64,000 nt of DNA, taken from Oscillospiraceae bacterium (GTDB taxonomy: Bacteria > Bacillota > Clostridia > Oscillospirales > Oscillospiraceae). This document shows, in pieces, positions 42,360 through 51,399 of this stretch. The stretch's first letter is position 1; each line of letters begins with the position of its first letter. The DNA is taken from contig CAJTEA010000008.1 in assembly GCA_910575265.1 (NCBI GenBank), positions 102,476 through 166,475 on the forward strand. Reading direction: 5' to 3'. The position numbers and the translations under genes were made by a program. Below the pieces are notes generated by a model. That model was not told where the DNA came from, did no database searches, and saw nothing but the letters and a program-made list of their open reading frames with translations.

Positions 42360-43211
42360 GTGGAGGTACAGGCCCGCGCGAAGCTGAATCTGACCCTGGA
42401 TGTACTGGGGAAGCGTCCCGACGGCTACCACGACATGCGGATGATTATGCAGTCCATTGATCTTACCGACCGCCTTACCCTGGCGGAGAATGGGGGAGTG
42501 GAGCTGCGGGTGCGCACCAACCTCCACTTTCTGCCCAACAATGAAAAAAATCTGGCCGCCCAGGCCGCGCTGCGGTGGTGGGAGGCCAGGGGCCGGTCCC
42601 CCCGGGGGCTGGATATTGAGATTGAAAAGCATATCCCCGTCTGCGCCGGCATGGCTGGGGGAAGCAGCGACGCCGCCGCCGTCCTCCGGGCGCTGAACGC
42701 CATGGAGGGGGAGCCCCTGTCTCCCCCGGAGCTGGCCCGGGTGGGGGAGAGTGTGGGCTCTGATGTGCCCTACTGCGTTTTGGGGGGCACCGCTCTGGCT
42801 GAGGGCCGGGGGGAGGTCCTCACCCCTCTGCCCCCTCTGCCGAAGTGCTGGGTGGTGCTGTGCAAGCCGGAGTTTTCCATCTCCACCCCCGCCCTGTTCG
42901 CTCGGATCGACAGTGTGCGCCTGCGCTGCCGGCCGGATACCCAGGGAGCTGTCGCCGCTCTGAAAGCGGGAGACCTCCAGGAGGTAGCCCGAAGACTATA
43001 TAATGTCTTTGAGGACGCCCTTCCGGATCACCGGAGAACCCGGGTGAACGACATCAAAAATCTGCTCATTCAATGCGGGGCTCTGGGCTCCAGCATGAGC
43101 GGCACCGGTCCCACCGTCTTTGGCTTATTTGACAATGAGGGCCTGGCCCGGGAGGCCTATGACCGGCTGGCGGATCTGGGCGGAGAGGTTTTTTTAACTC
43201 AGACCGTTTAA
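42360..43211 (+). CDS. ispE: 4-diphosphocytidyl-2-C-methyl-D-erythritol kinase
   Basis: GHMP kinase of the MEP isoprenoid pathway. 283 residues, GTG start behind AAGGAGGCGG. Motifs: ARAKLNLTLDVLGKRPDGYHD at the start, the ATP-binding PVCAGMAGGSSDAAAVL (about 92-108) and MSGTGPTVFGLF near the C-terminus. It follows the DUF1015 gene by 13 bases and precedes a bidirectional terminator, so it is the last gene of this operon without a clear functional link to it. Confidence 0.95.
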   Translation: MEVQARAKLNLTLDVLGKRPDGYHDMRMIMQSIDLTDRLTLAENGGVELRVRTNLHFLPNNEKNLAAQAALRWWEARGRSPRGLDIEIEKHIPVCAGMAGGSSDAAAVLRALNAMEGEPLSPPELARVGESVGSDVPYCVLGGTALAEGRGEVLTPLPPLPKCWVVLCKPEFSISTPALFARIDSVRLRCRPDTQGAVAALKAGDLQEVARRLYNVFEDALPDHRRTRVNDIKNLLIQCGALGSSMSGTGPTVFGLFDNEGLAREAYDRLADLGGEVFLTQTV

Positions 43212-43214
43212 ACA

Positions 43215-43250
43215 TCAGAGGGACAGCACAGTCGTGTGTTGTCCCTCTGA
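43215..43250. terminator. Bidirectional terminator between ispE and the RCC1/SLH gene
   Basis: TCAGAGGGACA / TGTCCCTCTGA, extended by CACA/TGTG, between convergent genes. Confidence 0.8.
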
Positions 43251-43272
43251 CGTATTTGGGATTACAGTTTCA

Positions 43273-45057
43273 TTATGCTTTTTCGGCGAGAAAGTGGTAC
43301 AGATTCATGATGGTGACCACGCTCTGTTCCCGGGTGTAGGTGTCCTGGGGGGCAAAATTTCCGCCGCCGGTGCCGCTCATAATTCCGGCACTCTGGATCT
43401 GGCCCGCGGCGGAGCGGGCCCAGGCGCTGATGGAGGCGCTGTCGGCGAAGTCGGGCGCGGCCTGGGGGAGGGGAGAGTCAACGCTCCGGGCCAGATTGGA
43501 GAGAATGACCGCCGCCTGTTCCCGGTTCAGGGGGGCGTTGGGGGAGAACAATCCATCGCTCACGCCGGATACCACCCCCAGGGAGGCGGCCTTTTCCACG
43601 TTTACGTCGCTGGTGTCGGTGAAGGTGGTTCGGCCGGTAATCTCCTGGCCGGTGAAGGTCTCATAAAACTGGACAGCCAGGGCGCAGAACTCCCCCCGGG
43701 TAATGGTCTGATCGTAGCGGGCGCGCAAGGAAACGGGGAGAAAGTCGTTGGCGATGGCCTCGTCCACGGTGCCGCGGGCCCACTGCGAGGGGCTGGAACC
43801 GGCGGGCTGAGGGGTGATGGACGCTCTGCCGCTGAGATTTCCCATTACCTGGAGGGGGAAGGCGGAGAAACGGAGCTTGTAATTGCCGTAAAAGCCGTCC
43901 TCGCCATTGCCCAACTGGCCGCTGATGTTGGAGCCCCAGCTCCATAGGGTACCGTCCGTCCGGCGGGCAAGCACGTGGTCCCAGCCCGCGCTGACCTGTT
44001 CCACATCCGTCAGCACCGATACAGGGGAGAGGCGGTCCTCAACGGTGCCGTCCCCCACGTCGCCGGAGTTGTTGTTGCCCCAGGCCCACAGGGTGCCGTT
44101 TTTCTGAAGGGCATAGGTGTTGTTGTTGGAGGCGCAGACAGCGGCGGCCTGGTCCAGCACCTGATAGGGGATGGAGCGGTCGTGGTTGGCGCTGCCCCAT
44201 TTTTGGGTCCAGTAGGCCAAAGTTTCTCTCAGCAGGGCGTCTTCCTCCGGATCGCTGGAGCTCCATTTCCAGTTGGGGCCCCAGGTCCAGGTAGTGCCGT
44301 CTCCCAGCTCACCCTGCCAGTTGCGGCCCCAGGTCCACAGGGTGCCGTCCGTCTTGATGGCGGCGCTGAAGCCGTAGCCGGCGCTCATGCTGACAACGTC
44401 GTCCATTACCTTGACGGGACTGAGCCGCTCCCGGCCAGTGCCGTCACCGATCTCACCGTGGCTGTTCTGTCCCCAGGCCCAGAGTGAGCCGTCGTTTTTC
44501 AGAGCCAGACTGTGGGCGTAACCAGTGCAGGCGGCGGCTACGTTGTCCATGATTTTCTCGGGGGCGCTGATCTGCTTATTGGTCCGGTTGCCGATGTATT
44601 TCCCCCAAGCCCAGAGAGAGCCGTCTGTCTTCACGGCCAGGTGGGTGCATACCCCGGTGCTGGCCGAGGCCACGCCGTCCATGATCTTGACAGGGGTGGG
44701 ACTGCTCACCAGGTCGTCCATGCCGGGGAAGGCGTTGCTTACGTTTCTCCCCCAGGCCCATAGGGTGTTGTCCTCCAGCACGGCGTAGGTGTGGGATTCC
44801 CCGGCGCTCACCGACCGGACGTTTTCCAGCACCTTGACCGGGAGGGAGCGGTTCTGAGTGGTGCCGTCTCCCAGCTGGCCGAAGATATTGTCGCCCCAGG
44901 CCCAGAGAACGCCATCCCCGTCGATGACAAAGCTTGCCGCGGCCCCGGCGCTCATAGCCGGAGCCTGACCGGCGATAGCCCCGTCATAGGCGGCCGCGGG
45001 CACGACCAGGACCATCGCCAGACACAGAAGGCTGGCGAACAGGTTTCTGATTTTCAT
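43273..45057 (-). CDS. Secreted RCC1-repeat protein with SLH domains
   Basis: About 594 residues. Signal peptide MKIRNLFASLLCLAMVLVV to about residue 23. Seven or so RCC1-type repeats with the WAWGDNIFGQLGDGT pattern (about 45-385) form a beta propeller. The C-terminal 150 residues contain SLH-type segments (GEFCALAVQFYE, VSGVSDGLFSPNAPLNREQA, AGIMSGTGGGNFAPQDTYTR) that attach it to the wall. Start 45057 is chosen because GAGGAGG lies just upstream; the frame extends six codons further. Binding partner unknown. Confidence 0.9.
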   Translation of the reverse strand: MKIRNLFASLLCLAMVLVVPAAAYDGAIAGQAPAMSAGAAASFVIDGDGVLWAWGDNIFGQLGDGTTQNRSLPVKVLENVRSVSAGESHTYAVLEDNTLWAWGRNVSNAFPGMDDLVSSPTPVKIMDGVASASTGVCTHLAVKTDGSLWAWGKYIGNRTNKQISAPEKIMDNVAAACTGYAHSLALKNDGSLWAWGQNSHGEIGDGTGRERLSPVKVMDDVVSMSAGYGFSAAIKTDGTLWTWGRNWQGELGDGTTWTWGPNWKWSSSDPEEDALLRETLAYWTQKWGSANHDRSIPYQVLDQAAAVCASNNNTYALQKNGTLWAWGNNNSGDVGDGTVEDRLSPVSVLTDVEQVSAGWDHVLARRTDGTLWSWGSNISGQLGNGEDGFYGNYKLRFSAFPLQVMGNLSGRASITPQPAGSSPSQWARGTVDEAIANDFLPVSLRARYDQTITRGEFCALAVQFYETFTGQEITGRTTFTDTSDVNVEKAASLGVVSGVSDGLFSPNAPLNREQAAVILSNLARSVDSPLPQAAPDFADSASISAWARSAAGQIQSAGIMSGTGGGNFAPQDTYTREQSVVTIMNLYHFLAEKA

Positions 45058-45122
45058 GAATAGTTTCCTCCTCAAAGCTTATTCTGGAGCGAATTTGCGT
45101 ATGTTGACATAAAATTGGCCGG

Positions 45123-45965
45123 TTATGGCTTGACCTCCCCGCGGAGCAGTACCTGGTCCCCGGACTGATACTCCTTGGCGTACCGCCCGGGGGAGAGACC
45201 GGTAAGATGACCGAAGGTGCGGATAAAGTGGGAGTTGTCTGAAAAGCCGGCCAGCTCTCCGGCCTGCTGTACGCTTACTCCCTCCTGAAGAAGCTGCCGG
45301 GCCTTGAGCACCCGGCTGTAGATGATGTACTCCATCACGGAAAAGCCGGTGGCGGTTTTGAAAATGCGGCAGAGATAGTGCTTGCTGATGTAAAACTGTC
45401 CGGCGATCTGGTCCAGGGTAAGGGACTCGGACAGGTTGTCCCGAATGTAGTCCAGGATGGGGGAGACCCGGAGAAAATCCTTATTATGGACCGCTTCGCC
45501 GGCGGTAGCGGCGTTGAGCGTGGGGGCCAGCCGGATGAGCAGATTGAGCAGAGCCACCGTCTGGCGGATATCGCTGCCGAAGGAGCCGTCGTTTTTATTC
45601 CGCTCCAGGGCCTGGAACAGCTCGATGATCTCGGTCATCTCCCCGCCGGACAGCTCTGTCCGGCGGAAGGAGGTGTCGCACAGCCGGGTCAGGTCGGTCT
45701 GGGGGGTGGACAGCTGAGCCAGAGCCTTTTTGCTGATATGGAGCACATACCGGGCGTGGAACCCCTCGGCGATGGTGCGGTGGAGGGTGTTTTCCCCGAT
45801 GAGGTACAGCGTCCCCCGCCGGAGGGGATAGACCTGGTCGCTGACAAAAATATTCCCCGGGCTGACCAGGGGGAGCAGCAGCTCACAGTGGTCGTGAAAG
45901 TGCAGCCGGCTCATGTTCCAGGTCTCATTATGGTTCAATTGCAGGTGAAATTCCACATTTATCAA
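45123..45965 (-). CDS. AraC-family transcriptional regulator
   Basis: 280 residues: N-terminal cupin-like sensing domain (NMSRLHFHDHCELLL, about 15-100) and C-terminal double helix-turn-helix (ESLTLDQIAGQFYISKHYL and the PGRYAKEY ending typical of AraC). It is divergent from the glutaconate CoA-transferase operon, with about 205 bases between, so it is a good candidate to control glutamate fermentation. Ligand unknown. Confidence 0.9.
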   Translation of the reverse strand: MINVEFHLQLNHNETWNMSRLHFHDHCELLLPLVSPGNIFVSDQVYPLRRGTLYLIGENTLHRTIAEGFHARYVLHISKKALAQLSTPQTDLTRLCDTSFRRTELSGGEMTEIIELFQALERNKNDGSFGSDIRQTVALLNLLIRLAPTLNAATAGEAVHNKDFLRVSPILDYIRDNLSESLTLDQIAGQFYISKHYLCRIFKTATGFSVMEYIIYSRVLKARQLLQEGVSVQQAGELAGFSDNSHFIRTFGHLTGLSPGRYAKEYQSGDQVLLRGEVKP

Positions 45966-46060
45966 AGAAAAATCCTCCTTTATCCGGGACGTTTTTTCTT
46001 CGCCGCTCCCATTATACCACGTGAGAACAAGATATGCAAACTTTATGCTAAATTACAGAC

Positions 46061-46089
46061 TAGACCGATTGTAAGATTTGTGGTAAAAT
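46061..46089 (+). promoter_or_regulatory. Promoter of the gct-gcd-hgd operon
   Basis: TAGACC (46061-46066), 17-bp spacer, TAAAAT (46084-46089). The -35 is weak, compatible with activation by the divergent AraC protein. Confidence 0.6.
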
Positions 46090-46171
46090 AGCGACCGTAG
46101 AATAGCGCGTTTTGGAACCTTGACAATCAGAGCGAAAAGAGAACCAAAAAATTTGTAATGGGGGTATTACT

Positions 46172-47269
46172 ATGAACAAAGTGTATTCCATGCACGATGC
46201 CGTGGCGAAATTCGTCGAGGACGGCGACGTTCTCGCCATCGGCGGCTTCACCACCAACCGCAAGCCCTACGCCACCGTGTCGGAGATTCTGCGCCAGGGC
46301 AGGAAGGACTTCATCGTCTACGCCGGCCCCGGCGGCGGCGAGGTGGATATGCTCATCGGCGAGGGCCGGGTGGCCGCCTACATCAACTGCTACACCGCCA
46401 ACTCCGGTTACACCAATGTGTCCCGCCGCTTCCGGGCCGCCATCGAGCAGGGCAAGCTGACCTATGAGGACTACTCTCAGGACGTGCTGATGCTCATGCT
46501 CCACGCGGCCTCCCTGGGCCTGCCCTTCCTGCCCGTGCGGCTGATGCAGGGCTCCGGCTTGATGAAATACTGGGGTATCAGCGAGGAGAAGCGCAAGACC
46601 ATGCCCAAGCTGGAGGATTTGAAGTGCGCCGAGATCGAGAACCCCATGGTCCCCGGCCAGAAGGTGGTGGCCGTCCCCGTGCCCAAGTTTGATACCGCCA
46701 TCATCCACGTCCAGCAGGCCAGCCCTGACGGCACCTGCATCATCTGCGGCGACGAGTTCCACGACATCGACATCGCTGTGGCCGCCCGCAAGACCATCGT
46801 GACCTGTGAGGAGATTGTCTCCGACGAGTACATCCGCCGCGACCCCACCAAGACCCGCATTTTCGGCGAGTGCGTGCAGGCTGTGGTGTGGGCCCCCTAC
46901 GGCGCCTGGCCCTCCCAGTGCTATGATTACTATGACGATGACGACGCCGGCCTGAAGGAGTACGACAAGGCCTCCAAGTATCAGGACGCCGAGGACGCCA
47001 AGGCCCAGCTGGCCAAGGCCGCCGCCAAGGCCGAGAAAGCCGCCGCCGCCAAGCCCGAGGATGCCAAGCTGGCCGATGCCGCCGCCAAGGCCAAGAAGGC
47101 CTCTGAGGACGCCGCCGCCGGTGTGAGGATTCCCGAAACCTTCCAGGACTACCTGGAGAAGTGGGTCTACAGCGTGAAGGATCACACCGAGCTGCTGGAC
47201 AAGATCGGTGGTTACCGCCTGATGCGGCTGAAGAACGAGCCCCACCTGGGTTATTCCACCCGTCACTAA
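46172..47269 (+). CDS. gctA: Glutaconate CoA-transferase, subunit A
   Basis: Large subunit of the family I CoA-transferase that moves CoA from acetyl-CoA or glutaconyl-CoA to (R)-2-hydroxyglutarate. Motifs: IGGFTTNRKPYA and YAGPGGGEVDMLIG. It has 365 residues against about 320 in Acidaminococcus. The extra ~45 residues are an Ala/Lys/Glu-rich helical stretch (about 272-318, repeated AAAKA and EDAK blocks) inserted before the C-terminal LEKWVYSVKDH region. GctB follows 20 bases downstream. Confidence 0.93.
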   Translation: MNKVYSMHDAVAKFVEDGDVLAIGGFTTNRKPYATVSEILRQGRKDFIVYAGPGGGEVDMLIGEGRVAAYINCYTANSGYTNVSRRFRAAIEQGKLTYEDYSQDVLMLMLHAASLGLPFLPVRLMQGSGLMKYWGISEEKRKTMPKLEDLKCAEIENPMVPGQKVVAVPVPKFDTAIIHVQQASPDGTCIICGDEFHDIDIAVAARKTIVTCEEIVSDEYIRRDPTKTRIFGECVQAVVWAPYGAWPSQCYDYYDDDDAGLKEYDKASKYQDAEDAKAQLAKAAAKAEKAAAAKPEDAKLADAAAKAKKASEDAAAGVRIPETFQDYLEKWVYSVKDHTELLDKIGGYRLMRLKNEPHLGYSTRH

Positions 47270-47289
47270 GAATAGGGAGGTATATCAAA

Positions 47290-48090
47290 ATGGCTGAATA
47301 TAAAATCACCAAACAGGAGCGTCAGGCTTACGCCATCGCCAAGAACATCAAGGAAAATCAGATCGTCATCGTGGGCACCGGCCTTCCCCTGATCGGCGCC
47401 TCCCTGGCCAAGCGGGTGGTCTGCCCCTCCTGCCATCCCATCGTGGAGAGCGGCCTGATGGACTGTTCCCCCGTGGAGGTTCCCCGTTCCGTGGGCGACA
47501 ACCGCTTTATGGCCCACTGCGCCGTGCAGTGGCCCAACATCCGCTTCATCGGCTTTGAGGCCAACGAGTGGCTCCACGACGAGGACCGGCTCATCGCCTT
47601 TATCGGCGGCGCCCAGATCGACCCCTACGGCAACGTCAACTCCACCTGCATCTTCGGCAAGGGGGACTACCTTCAGCCCACCACCCGCTTCACCGGCTCC
47701 GGCGGCGCCAACGGCATCGCTACCTACTGCAACACCATCATCATGATGCAGCATCAGAAGCGCCGCTTCATCGAGAAGGTGGACTACATCACCTCCTGCG
47801 GTTGGATGGACGGCCCTGGCGGCCGTGAGAAGGTCGGCCTGCCCGGCAACCGGGGACCTCAGATGGTGGTCACCGACCTGGGCATCATGAAGTTCGATGA
47901 CGCGACCAAGCGGATGTACTGCGCCTACATGTTCCCTGGCGTCACTCCCGAGATCGTCCAGGAGAACACCGGCTTTGAGATCGACTGCTCCAAGGCCGAG
48001 ATTTTCCCCGACCCCGACCAGGAGATCCTGCGCATCATCCGGGAGGAGATTGACCCCGGCCAGGCGTTTATCAAGATTCCCAAGGAGTAA
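47290..48090 (+). CDS. gctB: Glutaconate CoA-transferase, subunit B
   Basis: 266-residue partner of GctA that carries the catalytic glutamate; here it falls in HPIVESGLMD (about residue 56), as in family I beta subunits. Other blocks: GTGLPLIGASLAKR and QIDPYGNVNSTC. ATG 47290 follows AGGGAGGTATATC; the frame is open 43 codons upstream without the family N-terminus. The length is standard. Confidence 0.94.
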   Translation: MAEYKITKQERQAYAIAKNIKENQIVIVGTGLPLIGASLAKRVVCPSCHPIVESGLMDCSPVEVPRSVGDNRFMAHCAVQWPNIRFIGFEANEWLHDEDRLIAFIGGAQIDPYGNVNSTCIFGKGDYLQPTTRFTGSGGANGIATYCNTIIMMQHQKRRFIEKVDYITSCGWMDGPGGREKVGLPGNRGPQMVVTDLGIMKFDDATKRMYCAYMFPGVTPEIVQENTGFEIDCSKAEIFPDPDQEILRIIREEIDPGQAFIKIPKE

Positions 48091-48092
48091 GC

Positions 48093-48263
48093 ATGAAAAA
48101 CCTGTTCATTTCCATTGCGGCAGCTGTGGTCATTGCCATAATTGGATGGTTTTTTATCCAAATTTGTCCCGTGTACCAATATACCAATCCGCCTGTTCTA
48201 TACCTGGCGACGGTGATCGGCGGCGGATGCTGCTGGATTGGATTGAATCTGCGGAAAAAGTAG
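48093..48263 (+). CDS. Small membrane protein between gctB and gcdA
   Basis: 56 residues, two predicted membrane helices (ISIAAAVVIAIIGWFFI and VLYLATVIGGGCCWIGL) with a basic LRKK tail. It starts two bases after the gctB stop, whose AAGGAG could serve as its ribosome site. Not recognised. Its place in the operon of a membrane-bound decarboxylase suggests a small accessory subunit, but that is a guess. Confidence 0.5.
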   Translation: MKNLFISIAAAVVIAIIGWFFIQICPVYQYTNPPVLYLATVIGGGCCWIGLNLRKK

Positions 48264-48321
48264 CGATGGGACGCCCCGTCCTCCGGGCGGGGCCCCATAC
48301 AAGATTTAGGAGGAGTTTACA

Positions 48322-50085
48322 TTGGGTAATTATTCCATGCCCCGGTATTTCCAAAACATGCCCGTGGTGGGCAAGCCCGTCAAGGCCAACGCGGAGAACG
48401 TCAACGAGCTGCGGGCCATTGAGGACGACATCCACGCCCACGTCGTGGACGCGCTCAACTCCGGCAAGGCCGACGCGGACATGAACGCCAAGGGCCAGCT
48501 CACCGCCATGCAGCGGGTGGCCCTGCTGGTGGACGCGGGCACCTGGTGCCCCCTGAACAGCCTGTACAACCCCGAGCACAACAAGAACGGCTCCACCTCC
48601 ATCGTCAAGGGCCTGGGCCGGGTGAACGGCAAGTGGTGCTGCATCATCGCTTCCGACAACAAGAAGCACGCCGGTACCTGGGTGCCCGGTCAGGCGGACA
48701 ACCTGCTCCGGGGCAGCGACACCGCCAAGCGGCTGCGCATCCCCCTGATCTACCTGCTGGAGTGCGCCGGCGTGGAGCTGGACAAGCAGGAGAAGGTGTA
48801 TCCCAACCGCCGGGGCGGCGGCACCCCCTTCTACCGCAACTCTGAGCTGAACCAGATGGGCATCCCTGTGATTGTGGGCATCCACGGCACCAACCCCGCC
48901 GGCGGCGGCTACCACTCCATCTCCCCCACCGTGCTGGTGGCCCACCAGAAGGCCAACATGGCTGTGGGCGGCGCGGGCATCGTGGGCGGCATGAACCCCA
49001 AGCCCCATGTGGACATGGAGGCCGCCCTGGCCCAGATTGAGGCCACTAAGGGTCTGCGGGCCGACCCGCCCGGAAGCGTCTCTATCCACTACGGCGAGAC
49101 CGGCTTCTTCCGGGAGGTGTACACCGAGCAGGAGGGCGTGATTGCCGGCATCAAGAAGTATGTTGACATGCTGCCCACCTTTGATCTGGAGTTCTTCCGG
49201 GTGGATACCCCCCAGTCCCCCGCCATGTCCGACGTGGAGCTGTACGACCTGGTGCTGAACAACAAGAACCGCCCCTACGACATGTATTCCGTGCTGGGCC
49301 GCCTGTTCGATGGCAGCCAGTTCATGGAGTATAAGAAGGGCTACGGCCCCGAGATGATTACCGGCATCGCCAAGGTGGACGGCCTGCTTGTGGGCGTTGT
49401 GGCCAACCAGCAGGGCATTTTCCCCAACTATCCCGAATATAAGATGGCCAAATACGGCCAAGCTATGGGCGCGGGCGGCAAGCTGTACCGCCAGGGCCTG
49501 ATTAAGATGAACGAGTTCGTCACCCTGTGCGCCCGGGACCGCCTGCCCATGATCTGGATTCAGGACACCACCGGCATCGACGTGGGCGACGACGCCGAGG
49601 TCGCTGAGCTGCTGGGCCTGGGCCAGTCCCTGATCTACTCCATCCAGTCCTCCGGCCTGCCCATGATGGAGATTACCCTCCGCCGGGGCACCGCCGCCGC
49701 CCACTACGTTCTGGGCGGACCCCAGGGCAACGACAACAACGCCTTCTCCCTGGGCACTGCGGCCACTGAGATTAACGTTATGAACGGCAAGACCGCCGCC
49801 AACGCCATGTACACCGGACGTCTGGCCAAGGACCAGAAGGCGGGCAAGGATCTCCAGCCCACCATCGACAAGATGAACGCCCTGATTGACGACTACAACG
49901 TCAAGTCCCAGCCCCTGTTCTGCGCCCAGGCCGGACTGGTGGACGAGGTTGTCGATATGCCCATGATGCGCAACTACATCGTGGCCTTCGCCGACTCCTG
50001 CTACCAGAATCCCGCCTCCATCTGCCCCTTCCACCAGATGCTGCTGCCCCGCACCATCAAGGACTACGAGGACGGGCACAAATAA
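48322..50085 (+). CDS. gcdA: Glutaconyl-CoA decarboxylase, alpha (carboxyltransferase) subunit
   Basis: Transfers the carboxyl group from glutaconyl-CoA to biotin on GcdC, giving crotonyl-CoA. 587 residues with the crotonase-like carboxyltransferase halves: IVKGLGRVNGKWCCIIASDN and LLECAGVELDKQEKVYPNR in the N half, VANQQGIFPNYPEYKM and IQDTTGIDVGDDAEVAE in the C half. TTG start with TTAGGAGGAG upstream. It is the only carboxyltransferase in the window and pairs with the Na+ pump GcdB downstream. Confidence 0.95.
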   Translation: MGNYSMPRYFQNMPVVGKPVKANAENVNELRAIEDDIHAHVVDALNSGKADADMNAKGQLTAMQRVALLVDAGTWCPLNSLYNPEHNKNGSTSIVKGLGRVNGKWCCIIASDNKKHAGTWVPGQADNLLRGSDTAKRLRIPLIYLLECAGVELDKQEKVYPNRRGGGTPFYRNSELNQMGIPVIVGIHGTNPAGGGYHSISPTVLVAHQKANMAVGGAGIVGGMNPKPHVDMEAALAQIEATKGLRADPPGSVSIHYGETGFFREVYTEQEGVIAGIKKYVDMLPTFDLEFFRVDTPQSPAMSDVELYDLVLNNKNRPYDMYSVLGRLFDGSQFMEYKKGYGPEMITGIAKVDGLLVGVVANQQGIFPNYPEYKMAKYGQAMGAGGKLYRQGLIKMNEFVTLCARDRLPMIWIQDTTGIDVGDDAEVAELLGLGQSLIYSIQSSGLPMMEITLRRGTAAAHYVLGGPQGNDNNAFSLGTAATEINVMNGKTAANAMYTGRLAKDQKAGKDLQPTIDKMNALIDDYNVKSQPLFCAQAGLVDEVVDMPMMRNYIVAFADSCYQNPASICPFHQMLLPRTIKDYEDGHK

Positions 50086-50102
50086 TTTAGGAGAAGAAAC
50101 CT

Positions 50103-50894
50103 ATGAGTATCTACACCCTGGGAATCGACATCGGTTCCACCGCGTCCAAGTGCGTTATGCTGGCCGACGGCAAGGAGATTGTGGCCAAATCTCTCATCTC
50201 GGTGGGGGCGGGCACCAGCGGGCCTCAGCGGGCCATCGACCAGGTGCTCCAGGAGGCCGGAAAGTCCCGGGAGGACATGGCCTTCATTCTTGCCACCGGC
50301 TACGGCCGCAACTCTCTGGAGGAGTTCGCTGACGACCAGATGAGCGAGCTGAGCTGCCACGCCAAGGGGGCGGGCTTCCTCTTCCCGGAGGTCCGGACTG
50401 TCATCGATATCGGCGGCCAGGACGTGAAGGTCATGCGGGTGGAAAACGGAGTGATGACCAACTTCCAGATGAACGACAAGTGCGCGGCCGGAACGGGCCG
50501 GTTCCTGGACGTGATGGCCCGGGTGCTGGAGGTGGACGTACAGGACCTGGGTACGCTGGGGGCCCAGTCCACCAAGTATGTGGGCATCAGCTCTACCTGT
50601 ACCGTCTTCGCCGAGAGCGAGGTCATCAGCCAGCTGTCCATGGGCACCGACAAGCGGGATATCATCAACGGCATCCACCAGTCGGTGGCAAGCCGGGTGG
50701 CTGGGCTGGCCCACCGCATCGGGGTTCAGGACCAGGTGGTCATGACCGGCGGCGTAGCCCAGAACACCGGGGTGGTCAACGCCCTTCAGGAGGCCCTGGG
50801 CCGGGAAATCCACACCTCGCCCCTGACACAGTACAACGGCGCGCTGGGCGCGGCCCTGTTCGCCTATCAGAAGTACCAGAAGTCTCAAAAGTAA
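50103..50894 (+). CDS. hgdC: 2-hydroxyglutaryl-CoA dehydratase activator (archerase)
   Basis: ATP-driven, O2-sensitive electron injector that reduces HgdAB. 263 residues of the ASKHA fold: [29 protein letters not shown] and the acetate-kinase-like [13 protein letters not shown]. The [4Fe-4S] cluster bridging the dimer is held by C127 ([11 protein letters not shown]) and C166 ([12 protein letters not shown]), the same positions as in Acidaminococcus HgdC. It lies 17 bases after gcdA and upstream of hgdA and hgdB. Confidence 0.96.
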   Translation: MSIYTLGIDIGSTASKCVMLADGKEIVAKSLISVGAGTSGPQRAIDQVLQEAGKSREDMAFILATGYGRNSLEEFADDQMSELSCHAKGAGFLFPEVRTVIDIGGQDVKVMRVENGVMTNFQMNDKCAAGTGRFLDVMARVLEVDVQDLGTLGAQSTKYVGISSTCTVFAESEVISQLSMGTDKRDIINGIHQSVASRVAGLAHRIGVQDQVVMTGGVAQNTGVVNALQEALGREIHTSPLTQYNGALGAALFAYQKYQKSQK

Positions 50895-50908
50895 GGAGGA
50901 AATTCGGA

Positions 50909-51070
50909 ATGGACCGCTTTCAAAAGATTTACAGCCAAGGTGTTGTAAATATCATTGAGATTTGGGTTGACCGCGAAACCGGCGTAAACTATGTCTGGCG
51001 TAAGGACGGGTATGCCGGAGGGCTGACGGTCCTTATGGACGAGAACGGCAAGCCTGTCGTGACCAAGTAG
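50909..51070 (+). CDS. DUF6440-like small protein
   Basis: 53 residues: MDRFQKIYSQGVVNIIEIW, then VDRETGVNYVWRKDGYAGG and VLMDENGKPVV. It resembles a small family (DUF6440) widespread in gut Firmicutes, whose function is unknown. AAGGAGGAAATTCGG precedes the ATG. It sits between hgdC and hgdA and is followed by a second small gene. Confidence 0.65.
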   Translation: MDRFQKIYSQGVVNIIEIWVDRETGVNYVWRKDGYAGGLTVLMDENGKPVVTK

Positions 51071-51078
51071 GCGGCGGC

Positions 51079-51228
51079 ATGAGAAAAGTCATGCTCTATA
51101 TCACCATGCTCCTGTTTGCTGTGCTGCTGAGCGTAGTGGCAACGTTTGGCAAGGATTGGATGATTATGCTTGTTGGCAGTTTGGCGGGACTGGTGCTTAT
51201 CTGGATGGGCCTATTTGCAAAAGACTAG
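51079..51228 (+). CDS. Small two-helix membrane protein
   Basis: 49 residues, MRKVMLYITMLLFAVLLSVV then a second helix (MIMLVGSLAGLVLIWMGLF). ATG 51079 is eight bases after the DUF6440 stop. Not recognised; like the 56-residue protein after gctB it is a tiny membrane protein within the pathway operon. Confidence 0.45.
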   Translation: MRKVMLYITMLLFAVLLSVVATFGKDWMIMLVGSLAGLVLIWMGLFAKD

Positions 51229-51237
51229 TGACGCACC

Positions 51238-51351
51238 CGCAGGGGCGGATATTGTCCGCCCGCCTGTGTAGGGCGCGACGACCCGGCGCGCCGTTTCCGG
51301 GCCTTTGCGGAGGCCTGTGAGAGCGGGCCGCCGAGGGCGGCGGCCCCTACC
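51238..51351. repeat. REP-like cluster of three GC-rich hairpins
   Basis: Hairpins GGGCGGA/TCCGCCC (51243-51261), GGCGCG/CGCGCC (51272-51292) and GGGCCGCC/GGCGGCCC (51325-51346) are packed between the small membrane gene and hgdA. The GTAGGG... and ...CCCCTACC edges look like an intergenic repeat family common in these genomes. It may also reduce readthrough or stabilise mRNA. Confidence 0.55.
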
Positions 51352-51399
51352 GAAAACCTATAAACCCTCACAACAAAATTCAGTTAGGAGGAATTTACC

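Noticed and set aside
48154..50079. 641-codon open frame on the minus strand
   Set aside because: Antisense of gcdA; same GC artefact.
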